Shown: piece by piece, positions 17,183-25,684 of the stretch
Layout of the letters: every line of letters begins with the position of its first letter
How positions within the stretch are numbered: the first letter of the stretch is position 1
Assembly (NCBI RefSeq): GCF_001952855.1
Contig: NZ_LPNO01000046.1
Location: forward strand, 317,759-364,469
Length of the DNA: 46,711 bases
Source of the DNA: Pseudomonas sp. ATCC PTA-122608
Lineage (GTDB): Bacteria; Pseudomonadota; Gammaproteobacteria; Pseudomonadales; Pseudomonadaceae
Direction: 5' to 3'
Notes under the pieces: model-generated
What the model saw: only the letters and a program-made list of their open reading frames with translations
Told to the model about the DNA's origin: nothing
Databases searched by the model: none
Position numbers and translations under genes: made by a program

Positions 17183-17554
17183 TCAGACCGCCGCAAACCG
17201 CTTGTCCAGGTAATCGATGATCACCTTGGAGTCGTACATCCAGGTGGTCTGGCCGTTTTCTTCAATGCGCAGGCACGGCACCTTGATCTTGCCGCCTTGC
17301 TCCAGCAAGGTCTGGCGATCCTGTTCGTTGTTCTTCGCGTCCTTCAAGGCCACCGGCACGTTCAGGCGGTGCAGGGTGCGGCGGGTCTTCACGCAGAACG
17401 GGCAGGCGTGGAATTGATACAGCGTCAGGTCCTTGGCCGCCTGGTCAACCAGGGCTTGGGCGCTCGCCGGGCGTTGTTGCTTGCGCGGGCGGGTGATGAA
17501 GTCGCCGAAGATGATGATCTGGCCGAGGCCTACTCGAAGCGCTTTAACGAACAC
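17183..17554 (-). CDS. Glutaredoxin-like protein (membrane-anchored)
   Basis: The 123-residue protein has a glutaredoxin/GST N-terminal-type thioredoxin fold from about residue 42: TLYQFHACPFCVKTRR with the redox pair Cys51-X-X-Cys54, then KIKVPCLRIEENG with the cis-proline and DSKVIIDYLDKRF. Residues 5-20 form a short hydrophobic segment that may anchor it in the membrane. The start codon is GTG with AGAGG upstream. It likely reduces disulfides or glutathione adducts; partners are unknown. It stands between the REPIN and the folE terminator on the minus strand. Confidence 0.82.
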   Translation of the reverse strand: MFVKALRVGLGQIIIFGDFITRPRKQQRPASAQALVDQAAKDLTLYQFHACPFCVKTRRTLHRLNVPVALKDAKNNEQDRQTLLEQGGKIKVPCLRIEENGQTTWMYDSKVIIDYLDKRFAAV

Positions 17555-17613
17555 GGTTATAAACCTCTTGCCCTAGACTTAAGGGGCCGCAGCTTACCTG
17601 ATTTTTCACAGGC

Positions 17614-17640
17614 GAAAAAAAACCGGCGATGAACGCCGGT
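17614..17640 (-). terminator. Terminator of folE
   Basis: On the minus strand the perfect stem ACCGGCG / CGCCGGT with a five-base loop is followed by eight T residues. It lies about 20 bases past the folE stop. Confidence 0.9.
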
Positions 17641-17658
17641 TTTTCCAGGTGCTGCGTA

Positions 17659-18204
17659 TTACTTGATCAGGCTGAGAAACTCGCTGCGGGTCGCCGCGTT
17701 TTCGCGGAACTCACCCAGCATCACCGACGTGATCATCGACGAATTCTGCTTCTCCACACCGCGCATCATCATGCACATGTGCTTGGCCTCGATCACCACC
17801 GCAACGCCCAGGGCGCCGGTGACCTGCTGGACCGCATCGGCGATCTGGCGGCTGAGGTTTTCCTGGATCTGCAGGCGGCGGGCATACATATCGACGATAC
17901 GCGCGACCTTCGACAGGCCCAGCACTTTGCCGCTCGGGATATACGCGACGTGAGCCTTGCCGATAAACGGCAGCAGGTGGTGTTCGCACAGCGAGTACAA
18001 CTCGATGTCCTTGACCAGCACCATTTCGCTGTTGTCAGAGCTGAACAAGGCACCGTTGGTGACCTCTTCGAGGGTCTGTTCATAACCGCGGCAAAGATAC
18101 TGCATGGCCTTGGCTGCACGTTTTGGCGTGTCGAGCAGGCCCTCGCGGGAGACGTCCTCGCCGAGTTGGCCAAGGATCTCTGTGTAATTCTGTTCCAGGG
18201 ACAT
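17659..18204 (-). CDS. folE: GTP cyclohydrolase I
   Basis: The 181-residue enzyme converts GTP to 7,8-dihydroneopterin triphosphate, the first step of folate/pterin synthesis. The zinc site is intact: Cys73 and His76 in [10 protein letters not shown] and Cys144 in KHMCMMMRG. The [30 protein letters not shown] core is typical. I chose the internal ATG at 18204, which gives the usual N-terminus. The gene is probably monocistronic or cotranscribed with the Smr gene 79 bases upstream. Pseudomonads often have more than one folE; which paralogue this is cannot be told here. Confidence 0.95.
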   Translation of the reverse strand: [181 protein letters not shown]

Positions 18205-18283
18205 GAAACTACCTAGTAGGGTTTTCGCAAAGGGCAAGGGTACGGCGGCCAACACATCGCTGCAAGCCTGACGATGGCACTTG

Positions 18284-18841
18284 TTACTCGTCGCGGCCTT
18301 CCATCATGGTGCGCTTGAGCATCACATACACCGCACCAGCGCCGCCGTGACGTGGCTGGCATGAGGTAAAACCGAGCACTTGCGAGTGCTGGCGCAGCCA
18401 GGTGTTGACGTGGCTTTTGATCATCGGCCGCTTACCGTCCAGGCGCACAGCCTTGCCGTGGGTGACGCACACGCAGCGGATTTCGAATTTGGTGGCTTCA
18501 GCGAGGAACGCCCAGAGGGTTTCGCGGGCTTTTTCGACGGTCATGCCGTGCAGGTCGAGGCTGCCTTCGAACGGAATCTGGCCGACCTTGAGCTTGCGCA
18601 TCTGGCTTTCCTGCACGCCGTCGCGGGCCCACATCAGCTCGTCTTCGGGGCCTACATCGATAACGAACTGATCCGACAGGCCGTCCACGGTGGTGGCGTC
18701 CGTGCGCACGGTCGCGGCCTGGCGCAGCTTGGCGATCTGGGCGCGGTCGGTCTTGGGTTTGCCGGTCTCGGCGCGATCGTGCTTGATCGGCTTGACGCCG
18801 CGCAGCTCGTTCTTGAATAGGGAAAAATCGTCGTCTTGCAT
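18284..18841 (-). CDS. Smr-domain protein
   Basis: The 185-residue protein has a charged N-terminal tail and a C-terminal Smr (small MutS-related) domain from about residue 92: LDLHGMTVEKARETLWAF, CVTHGK, and RHGGAGAVYVML. Smr domains have nicking or RNA-cleaving activity, and the LDLHG and HGK motifs are the conserved ones. No MutS part is present, as in the SmrA/SmrB/YdaL group. GGAGG lies just before the ATG. It sits between folE and a small membrane protein gene, as part of the prmB-aroC neighbourhood. Confidence 0.9.
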   Translation of the reverse strand: MQDDDFSLFKNELRGVKPIKHDRAETGKPKTDRAQIAKLRQAATVRTDATTVDGLSDQFVIDVGPEDELMWARDGVQESQMRKLKVGQIPFEGSLDLHGMTVEKARETLWAFLAEATKFEIRCVCVTHGKAVRLDGKRPMIKSHVNTWLRQHSQVLGFTSCQPRHGGAGAVYVMLKRTMMEGRDE

Positions 18842-18916
18842 GTCAGCCTCCGCGAAGGGCGGGCAGTTTACCTAATCGCGGCGGCTTGATGCGCAACAAA
18901 CGCTATCTGTACGCCA

Positions 18917-19237
18917 TCAGTCGTGCTTTTTCATCAGGTGCGAGGCGATGTTCAGTGACAGGGGCTGGCGCATGCGCCGACGGCAACGGCGCCACAGCCA
19001 GACGCCGAACCACAGCACCAGCAGGCCGATCACCAACAGTATTGCAGAACCGCCCGGGCTGGCGTTCAGTTCGCCCAAAGCCGGTGAATGTCCAGACAAA
19101 CCAGCGGCACCGGCAATTGCCAGCAGCACGCCCACGATCGCAAACAGCGCGGCAAAGCCGGCGCCGATGCGCAGACGCCAGTTGCTTGGGCCCTTGGGGC
19201 GCAAGCGACGAGCATCAAAACCATCGGATATCTTCAT
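18917..19237 (-). CDS. Small hypothetical membrane protein
   Basis: The 106-residue protein has two hydrophobic segments (about residues 25-46 and 64-82), a Ser/Pro/Gly loop between them and a basic stretch RRCRRRMR after the second, so both ends are probably cytoplasmic. GGAGGAAAGG precedes the ATG. I do not recognise a family. It is 75 bases upstream of the Smr gene on the same strand. Confidence 0.75.
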   Translation of the reverse strand: MKISDGFDARRLRPKGPSNWRLRIGAGFAALFAIVGVLLAIAGAAGLSGHSPALGELNASPGGSAILLVIGLLVLWFGVWLWRRCRRRMRQPLSLNIASHLMKKHD

Positions 19238-19367
19238 TCCGACCTTTCCTCCAGGGTATCGGCCCTTCGACCGGAAGATACACAGGTTGTTCCGGGTACA
19301 GAGGCAATTGCAGCAAATGACAGGTATTTGCGGATGAGCGGGCGGCTACCCGCTCATCGAAGGTCGA

Positions 19368-19958
19368 TCAGATCAGATCTTTGGTCAAGGCGAGGGTGGC
19401 GAAGTTGTCGGCCATGATGGCCATTTCGGTCTGCTGCACGTGGTCGGCGCTGAGGATGCCGCCCTTGTACGGCAGGTCGCGGGTGGCGCAGGCGTCTTCT
19501 ACCAGGGTGCAGCGAAAGCCCAGGTTCTTTGCCGCACGCACGGTGGTGCTGACGCTGGAGTGGCTCATGAAGCCGCAGACAATCAGGTCCAGGGAACCGA
19601 GGTCCTGCAGGTGCTTCTCCAGGCCAGTGCCATGGAAGGCGCTTGGCAGCAGCTTGCCGATGATGGTCTCGTCGGCCTGGGGCTCGAGGCCTGGAATGAA
19701 TTCACCGCGCTCGCCCTGGGGATCAAACAGCCCGCCGACTGTGCCCAAGTGGCGCACATGCACGATCGGGCGCCCGGCGTTGCGCGCGGCAGCGGCCAGT
19801 TGCTTGACGTTTTCCACAGCCGCGTCCATGCCCGAGAGGGCGAGGGGACCGCTGAGGTATTCCTTCTGGGCGTCGATGATCACGAGGGTCGCATGGTTCA
19901 GGTTCGCCGCTGCGTAACCACGACCGCTGAGTTGAAACATCGTCTTTGGAACGGACAT
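19368..19958 (-). CDS. Isochorismatase-fold (cysteine hydrolase family) protein, no catalytic Cys
   Basis: From the ATG at 19958, preceded by AGGAG seven bases upstream, the product has 196 residues. It has the isochorismatase fold: TLVIIDAQKEYL with Asp29, IVHVRHLG, and IIGKLLPSAFHGTGLE with Lys102. At the usual nucleophile position the sequence reads LIVCGFMSHSSVSTTVRAA, so Ser135 replaces the cysteine of the common GxMTHxCVxxT motif. True isochorismatases such as PhzD also lack this cysteine, so activity is not excluded, but an amidase reaction through a cysteine thioester is unlikely unless Ser acts instead. Substrate unknown. It is divergent from prmB. Confidence 0.88.
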   Translation of the reverse strand: MSVPKTMFQLSGRGYAAANLNHATLVIIDAQKEYLSGPLALSGMDAAVENVKQLAAAARNAGRPIVHVRHLGTVGGLFDPQGERGEFIPGLEPQADETIIGKLLPSAFHGTGLEKHLQDLGSLDLIVCGFMSHSSVSTTVRAAKNLGFRCTLVEDACATRDLPYKGGILSADHVQQTEMAIMADNFATLALTKDLI

Positions 19959-20198
19959 TCTGGGGCTCCTGTGAGTGGGGCTTTTGTGACATTGTCCTCT
20001 GGCTGAGCGCTTCTGTGAATCGCTACCATCGTAAGGTACGCCGTTGCTGGCGTGTAGCGATGTCAATAGGTCACTACGTTTAGGCAAAAGCCACGTTTAA
20101 GATGAAATCCGACGTGCGGCAAAGGGTTTTTTCGTACATCGTCGGTACAGCTTAAGACTGTTAGAATCGCCGGTCGTTTTTTCCAGGAGCTTGCCCCC

Positions 20199-21107
20199 GT
20201 GATCACTTCTCGCCTGCGCACCTTGCGCGACCACATCCGATGGGCCGTCAGCCGTTTCCATGGGGAAGACCTGTTTTTCGGGCATGGCACCGACAACGCC
20301 TGGGACGAAGCCCGGCAACTGGTGCTCGGCGCCTTGCACCTGCCGTGGGAAATTGCCGACAGCTACCTGGATTGCAACCTGGAAGAAGAGGAAATCTCCC
20401 ACGTACAACGCTTGCTGCACCGACGTATCCACGAGCGCGTGCCGACCGCCTACCTGTTGAAGGAAGCCTGGTTCTGCGGCATGTCGTTTATCGTCGATGA
20501 GCGCGTGCTGATTCCACGCTCACCGATTGGCGAACTGATCGAAAACCGCTTCGAACCGTGGCTTGGCACACCGCCAGCACGCATTCTGGACCTGTGCACC
20601 GGTTCCGGTTGCATCGGTATTGCGTGCGCCTACGAGTTCCAGGACGCCGAAGTGGTGCTGGGCGACTTGTCCTTTGAAGCACTGGAAGTGGCCAACCAGA
20701 ACATCGAGCGCCATGGCGTCGACGAGCGGGTCTATACCGTTCAGGGCGATGGTTTTGATGGTTTGCCGGGCCAGCGTTTTGACCTGATCGTGTCCAACCC
20801 GCCCTATGTTGATGCCGAAGACTTTGCCGACATGCCGGATGAATACCAGCACGAGCCGGAACTGGGCCTGGCTTGCGGAGATGACGGTTTGAACCTGGTT
20901 CGGCGGATGCTGGCCGAAGCGGCGGATCACTTGACCGAGAAGGGCTTGCTGATTGTCGAGGTGGGCAACAGCCAGGTTCACGTCGAGGCGTTGTACCCGG
21001 AAGTGGACTTTGCCTGGCTGGAGTTCCAGCGCGGTGGGCATGGCGTGTTCATGTTGACGGCAGAGCAATGCCGGGCGCATCAGGCGGTGTTTGCCGCCAG
21101 GGTTTAA
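20199..21107 (+). CDS. prmB: Ribosomal protein L3 N5-glutamine methyltransferase
   Basis: The 302-residue protein methylates a glutamine side chain of ribosomal protein L3 with S-adenosylmethionine. It shows the SAM-binding LDLCTGSGCIGIACAYEF (about residues 127-145) and the catalytic NPPY motif at VSNPPYVDAEDFADMPDEY, with the downstream HEPELGLACGDDGL segment typical of PrmB. The start is GTG with AGGAG nine bases upstream. It is the first gene to the right of the divergent isochorismatase-fold gene. Confidence 0.95.
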   Translation: MITSRLRTLRDHIRWAVSRFHGEDLFFGHGTDNAWDEARQLVLGALHLPWEIADSYLDCNLEEEEISHVQRLLHRRIHERVPTAYLLKEAWFCGMSFIVDERVLIPRSPIGELIENRFEPWLGTPPARILDLCTGSGCIGIACAYEFQDAEVVLGDLSFEALEVANQNIERHGVDERVYTVQGDGFDGLPGQRFDLIVSNPPYVDAEDFADMPDEYQHEPELGLACGDDGLNLVRRMLAEAADHLTEKGLLIVEVGNSQVHVEALYPEVDFAWLEFQRGGHGVFMLTAEQCRAHQAVFAARV

Positions 21108-21134
21108 CCGCTTCCAAGTGAGTAACGCGGTCAG

Positions 21135-21224
21135 TGTGGGAGCGGGCTTGCTCGCGAATGCGGTGTGTCAGTCTCTGGATATCTTGACTGAACCACCGCA
21201 TTCGCGAGCAAGCCCGCTCCCACA
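21135..21224. repeat. REP doublet, TGTGGGAGCGGGC subtype
   Basis: Inverted units TGTGGGAGCGGGCTTGCTCGCGAATGC and its mirror flank a 36-base spacer. The spacer differs from that of the GAGCGAGC REPINs. It lies between the convergent ends of prmB and the next gene. Confidence 0.9.
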
Positions 21225-21254
21225 TTTTGATCCGGTTTCAATTGAGAAACCGGG

Positions 21255-22058
21255 TTACCTGTGCGTCGCAATCCAGATCAACAACCCCGCCTGAAACACG
21301 GTAAACGCCACCAAACACGTAATCGTAAAGCGCAACCCGCTGTCTTCGCGCTTGAACTTGGTGACCTTTTCCTCTTCCTTGCGCAGCTTTACTTCCTGCT
21401 CGGCCAGGTTCTGCTCGGCCTGTTGCAGCATCTGCGCCGCTTCCAGAATCTCTACGAACTGCAGCTTCTCCGTGTTCCAGCTGTCCAGCACATCGCTGAC
21501 CTTGCCCGGCTGCACGTTGCCCTTCAAATGCTGGACATCGGCATACGCCACATCAAAGCCCTGGATTCGCAGGAAGTGATCCCGGCGCAAGCGTGTGGCT
21601 TCGTTCAGTGCGTCCTTGTTGGCCAGGTCAACGCCGTCGACGCGGTAGTGCGACCACTTCTTTTTCGCCCAGGCAGCGCCCTGGGCCACCAGGAAGCGGC
21701 CGATGCCGCGGTTCGCCGGTTCGATCTCCAGGCTGTTGCCCGGGCCAAAATGCACGCGGTGGGTGGCGTGGTCGACCCAGATATCCAGGTGATTCTGTTC
21801 CCGGCGCACCCGCTGGCCAGGCAATTGGATGACCATGCGCAGCAGGCTGTGGTCTTTGTTGTTGCGTTCGGCCCAGCCGAACTGCACAAAGCGCAGGGGC
21901 CGCACGCCGGTGGCGCGGTCGGTGGCTAAAGGGGCCAGGCGCAGCATCTTGAAATGTTCGGCCTGTACCTCCGCCCACGGTAACGCGGCCGATGCGGCGG
22001 CCTCGGTGTCAGCCGTGGTGTCGGCGGTAGGTTCGGGTGTTGCTTCGGTGTTCGTCAT
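21255..22058 (-). CDS. Hypothetical coiled-coil protein with C-terminal membrane anchor
   Basis: The 267-residue protein starts with a Thr/Ala/Glu-rich low-complexity tail (residues 1-25). A globular part follows at about residues 30-175 with Trp- and Arg-rich segments. Then comes a charged helix rich in Glu, Gln and Lys (about residues 200-240), probably a coiled coil, and one hydrophobic segment at about residues 244-263. The layout suggests a tail-anchored inner-membrane protein. I do not recognise a family. It is convergent with prmB and 100 bases upstream of the alpha/beta hydrolase gene's 3' end. Confidence 0.75.
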   Translation of the reverse strand: MTNTEATPEPTADTTADTEAAASAALPWAEVQAEHFKMLRLAPLATDRATGVRPLRFVQFGWAERNNKDHSLLRMVIQLPGQRVRREQNHLDIWVDHATHRVHFGPGNSLEIEPANRGIGRFLVAQGAAWAKKKWSHYRVDGVDLANKDALNEATRLRRDHFLRIQGFDVAYADVQHLKGNVQPGKVSDVLDSWNTEKLQFVEILEAAQMLQQAEQNLAEQEVKLRKEEEKVTKFKREDSGLRFTITCLVAFTVFQAGLLIWIATHR

Positions 22059-22158
22059 TCGGCGCGATCCTGTCCAAGCTCTGCGGGCCGACAGGCTTTT
22101 TGCTGTCGACCCATGGCTTATCGGCCGTTTTACTCAGGACTGGAGGGGCAATACTCGC

Positions 22159-23121
22159 TTAACTGGCGCGAAGTCCGTCGATAAAGCGAACCAGGCGTGT
22201 GCCGAGTGCGGCAGCCAGCGGCAACTGTGGGTCGTTGTAGGATGCCAATTGCTGCTTCACGTCATTGGGCACGATGCGCATTACGTGGTTCATGCCCTCG
22301 ATCACCGTCAGTTCGGCGTCGGGCTTGGCCTTCTGCAGTTGTTGCGCATCGGCCACGCCGACCTGCAGGTCATTGGTGCCCTGAATGATCAGCGCCGGCA
22401 CCTTCAGTCGGGCAAATGCCGCCGAAGGATCAGCGCGGAACAGGCTGATCATATAAGGCTGCACGCTGGGACGGAAAATGCCCTCAAGCGGTGTGGGCAC
22501 ATCGGCATCCACCTGGCCGGCCTTGAGGTGATCGAGAATCTGGTTGCTGCGCAGTAATAGCGCGGGAGGCATGTGGTCGGCCAGTTGCTGGCGGATGACC
22601 TGGTCCACCGGGCGCGCACTGCCCGACAGGGAAATTACCCCGGCCGGATTAAGCTGCGGGGCGGCGAGGGCGGCTACCAGTGCGCCTTCACTGTGGCCCA
22701 GCACAATCAACGGACCCATGCGCGGGTCGGCTTTGAGCATCTTGCCCCAGGCCACGGCGTCGGACACATAAGCGTCCAGGGTCAGGTTACGTTCATCGGG
22801 GGTGGCGGCAAGGCTGGCGGCTACACCGCGCTTGTCGTAGCGCACGCTGGCGATGTTGTGTTTGGCCAGCACCCAGGCCAGGCGCTTGAGGCTGTCGTTG
22901 CGTGCGCCGTCGGCGCTGTTGCCGTTGCGGTCGGTGGGCCCGGAGCCTGCGATGATCAGCACCACCGGCACTGGCTTGTCGGATTTGGGTAACAACAGCG
23001 AGCCAAATAGCTCACCAGTGCCGGTGTCCAGGCTGATGGGCCGTTGCAGCACGACAGGGGAGGCGGCGAAGCCAAGGCTGGAAAACAGGGTAAGGGTCAA
23101 TAGCAGAACTCGCAGCATCAT
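22159..23121 (-). CDS. Secreted/periplasmic alpha/beta hydrolase
   Basis: The 320-residue protein has a signal peptide (MLRVLLLTLTLFSSLGFAA, cleavage probably near residue 20). An alpha/beta hydrolase domain follows, with the oxyanion region VVLIIAGSGPTDRNGN, nucleophile elbow GHSEGA, acid loop IQGTNDLQVG and catalytic His in EGMNHVM. It resembles a dienelactone-hydrolase-like or serine aminopeptidase-type esterase. Substrate unknown. Two consecutive ATG codons are possible starts. It is divergent from aroC. Confidence 0.88.
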   Translation of the reverse strand: MMLRVLLLTLTLFSSLGFAASPVVLQRPISLDTGTGELFGSLLLPKSDKPVPVVLIIAGSGPTDRNGNSADGARNDSLKRLAWVLAKHNIASVRYDKRGVAASLAATPDERNLTLDAYVSDAVAWGKMLKADPRMGPLIVLGHSEGALVAALAAPQLNPAGVISLSGSARPVDQVIRQQLADHMPPALLLRSNQILDHLKAGQVDADVPTPLEGIFRPSVQPYMISLFRADPSAAFARLKVPALIIQGTNDLQVGVADAQQLQKAKPDAELTVIEGMNHVMRIVPNDVKQQLASYNDPQLPLAAALGTRLVRFIDGLRAS

Positions 23122-23264
23122 CGCGCCATCATGAGGAAGGTGCCGGTTGGACCAACGTCTACCGGTAAGGTTTCGAGGATGAACTAGTCGGTTAGCCTGC
23201 GTATACTGGCCGCCTTAAGTTATTACGGTTGACTTGATTCAACTGATTTCACGGAGCGCTCTGC

Positions 23265-24356
23265 ATGTCCGGCAATACCTACGGCAAGCTGTTCACTGTT
23301 ACCACCGCGGGCGAAAGCCATGGCCCGGCGTTGGTCGCCATTGTCGACGGCTGCCCGCCGGGCCTCGAGTTGTCCCTGGAAGACCTGCAGCGTGACCTCG
23401 ACCGCCGCAAGCCCGGCACCAGCCGACACACCACCCAGCGCCAGGAAGCCGACGAAGTCGAAATCCTCTCCGGCGTATTCGAAGGCCGCACCACCGGTTG
23501 CGCCATCGGCCTGCTGATTCGCAACACCGACCAGAAGTCCAAGGACTACTCGGCGATCAAGGACCTGTTCCGCCCGGCCCACGCCGACTACACCTACCAC
23601 CACAAATACGGCGAGCGCGACTACCGTGGCGGTGGCCGCAGCTCGGCGCGGGAAACCGCGATGCGCGTGGCGGCCGGTGCGATCGCGAAGAAGTTCCTGG
23701 CGACCCAGGGCATCGTGATCCGCGGCTACATGAGCCAGTTGGGCCCGATCCAAATCCCGTTCAAGACCTGGGACAGCGTTGAAGACAACGCCTTCTTCTG
23801 CCCCGATCCGGACAAGGTGCCGGAGCTGGAAGCCTATATGGACCAGCTGCGCCGCGACCAGGATTCCGTCGGCGCCAAGATCACCGTGGTCGCCGAGGGC
23901 GTGATGCCGGGCCTGGGCGAGCCGATCTTCGACCGCCTCGATGCCGAACTGGCCCACGCACTGATGAGCATCAATGCGGTCAAGGGCGTGGAAATCGGCG
24001 CCGGGTTCGACTGCGTTGCCCAGCGTGGCACCGAGCACCGTGACGAGATGACCCCGGAAGGTTTCCTCAGCAACAACGCCGGCGGCATTCTCGGTGGCAT
24101 CTCCTCCGGCCAGCCGATTGTTGCGCACCTGGCCCTCAAACCAACGTCCAGCATCACCACGCCGGGCCGCTCGATTGATGTGCACGGCAACCCGGTGGAC
24201 GTGATCACCAAGGGCCGTCACGACCCGTGCGTCGGCATCCGCGCCACGCCGATTGCCGAGGCGATGATGGCCATTGTGTTGATGGATCACTTGCTGCGCC
24301 ACCGTGGGCAAAACGCCGACGTAAAAGTCAGTACTCCGGTATTGGGCCAGCTGTGA
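23265..24356 (+). CDS. aroC: Chorismate synthase
   Basis: The 363-residue enzyme makes chorismate from 5-enolpyruvylshikimate-3-phosphate with reduced FMN, the last common step of aromatic amino acid synthesis. Family signatures are present: TTAGESHGPALV near residue 12, GKYGERDYRGGGRSS-type block near residue 115 and RHDPCVGIRATPIAEAM near residue 318. Normal length. GGAG lies before the ATG. A REP doublet follows 5 bases after the stop. Confidence 0.98.
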   Translation: MSGNTYGKLFTVTTAGESHGPALVAIVDGCPPGLELSLEDLQRDLDRRKPGTSRHTTQRQEADEVEILSGVFEGRTTGCAIGLLIRNTDQKSKDYSAIKDLFRPAHADYTYHHKYGERDYRGGGRSSARETAMRVAAGAIAKKFLATQGIVIRGYMSQLGPIQIPFKTWDSVEDNAFFCPDPDKVPELEAYMDQLRRDQDSVGAKITVVAEGVMPGLGEPIFDRLDAELAHALMSINAVKGVEIGAGFDCVAQRGTEHRDEMTPEGFLSNNAGGILGGISSGQPIVAHLALKPTSSITTPGRSIDVHGNPVDVITKGRHDPCVGIRATPIAEAMMAIVLMDHLLRHRGQNADVKVSTPVLGQL

Positions 24357-24361
24357 CCGTG

Positions 24362-24493
24362 TGTGGCGAGCGAGCTTGCTCGCGCTGGGCTGCGAAGCGG
24401 CCCCAAAGCCTGCAACCCGGTATTAGCTGGAGAACTGCGGCGCTTCTAGTGGGGCCGCTTCGCGCCCCAGCGCGAGCAAGCTCGCTCGCCACA
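24362..24493. repeat. REP doublet, TGTGGCGAGCGAGC subtype
   Basis: Long nested inverted repeat: outer REP arms TGTGGCGAGCGAGCTTGCTCGCGCTGGG and their mirror, and an inner pair around GCGAAGCGGCCCC / GGGGCCGCTTCGC. It fills the gap between aroC and the MFS gene and ends eight bases before the latter's start codon, leaving no room for a normal ribosome binding site. Confidence 0.9.
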
Positions 24494-24501
24494 AGTCACT
24501 T

Positions 24502-25656
24502 ATGCTGACGCAAGGCCTTCCATACTGGCGACTTTCCAGCTTCTACCTGTTCTATTTCGCCCTGCTGGGGGCGACGGCGCCGTTCCTCGCGCTGTACTTC
24601 GATCACCTGGGCTTCTCCAGCGCGCGCATTGGCGAGCTGGTGGCTATCCCCATGCTGATGCGCTGCGTGGCCCCCAACCTGTGGGGCTGGCTGGGGGATT
24701 ACACCGGCCGGCGCCTGGCCATCGTGCGCTTTGGCGCGGTGTGCACCCTGGTGAGCTTCTCGCTGATCTTTGTCAGCAAGACCTACGCCTGGCTGGCGCT
24801 GGTCATGGCCTTGCACGCGTTCTTCTGGCACGCGGTGCTGCCGCAGTTTGAAGTCATCACCCTCGCGCACCTGCAAGGCCAGACCTCGCGCTACAGCCAA
24901 GTGCGGTTGTGGGGCTCCATCGGTTTTATCCTCACCGTGGTGATCATGGGCCGCCTGTTCGACTGGCTGAGCCTGGACATCTACCCGGTGGTGATCGTGG
25001 TGATCATGGCCGGCATCATCGGCGCGAGCCTCTGGGTGCCGAATGCGCAGCCGCCGGCCCAGGGCAACCGCCTGGCCGGTGACGGCTTTTTGCAGCAACT
25101 GCGCAGCCCTGGCGTCCTCGCGTTTTATGCCTGCGTGGCGCTGATGCAAATGAGCCACGGTCCGTACTACACCTTCCTGACCTTGCACCTCGAACACCTC
25201 GGTTACAGCCGTGGGGTGATCGGCATGCTGTGGGCGCTGGGCGTGGTCGCGGAAGTCTTGATGTTCCTCGCCATGAGCCGGATTCTCTCGCGCTTTTCGG
25301 TACGCCGGGTGCTGATGGCGAGTTTCCTGCTGGCGGCGCTGCGCTGGTTGCTGCTGGGCTCGTTCGCCGAATTCTTCTGGGTGCTGTTGTTGGCGCAGGT
25401 GATGCACGCGGCGACCTTCGGCAGTTTTCACGCGGCGGCCATCCAGTTCGTGCAACGCAGTTTTGGTGCTCGCCAGCAAGGCCAGGGCCAGGCACTGTAT
25501 GCCGCACTGGCCGGTACCGGCGGTGCGCTGGGCGCACTCTATTCAGGTTACAGCTGGAACCTGCTGGGGCCGACCCTGACCTTCAGCATTGCCAGCCTCG
25601 CGGCCCTGGCCGCCGCCATAATCATTGGCATTCGATTGCAAGAGGAGCGGCCATGA
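24502..25656 (+). CDS. MFS transporter, HcaT-like
   Basis: The 384-residue inner-membrane protein has about 12 hydrophobic segments. It resembles the 3-phenylpropionate transporter (HcaT/PPP) group: YLFYFALLGATAPFLALYF in the first helix, NLWGWLGDYTGRRL loop, and RYSQVRLWGSIGFI near residue 130. The substrate is unknown; the HcaT likeness is at family level only. There is no clear Shine-Dalgarno, because the REP doublet abuts the ATG. It is followed after 28 bases by the acireductone dioxygenase gene. In other pseudomonads I recall this transporter lying beside a fuller methionine-salvage cluster, so transport of a sulfur compound is possible. Confidence 0.88.
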   Translation: MLTQGLPYWRLSSFYLFYFALLGATAPFLALYFDHLGFSSARIGELVAIPMLMRCVAPNLWGWLGDYTGRRLAIVRFGAVCTLVSFSLIFVSKTYAWLALVMALHAFFWHAVLPQFEVITLAHLQGQTSRYSQVRLWGSIGFILTVVIMGRLFDWLSLDIYPVVIVVIMAGIIGASLWVPNAQPPAQGNRLAGDGFLQQLRSPGVLAFYACVALMQMSHGPYYTFLTLHLEHLGYSRGVIGMLWALGVVAEVLMFLAMSRILSRFSVRRVLMASFLLAALRWLLLGSFAEFFWVLLLAQVMHAATFGSFHAAAIQFVQRSFGARQQGQGQALYAALAGTGGALGALYSGYSWNLLGPTLTFSIASLAALAAAIIIGIRLQEERP

Positions 25657-25684
25657 GCCGCTTCCGTGACAGAGGAAGAGTTTG

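Noticed and set aside
18917..19237. Reading this small membrane protein as a damaged larger gene
   Set aside because: It has its own strong ribosome site, two clean membrane segments and a proper stop, and no family fragment is visible on either side.
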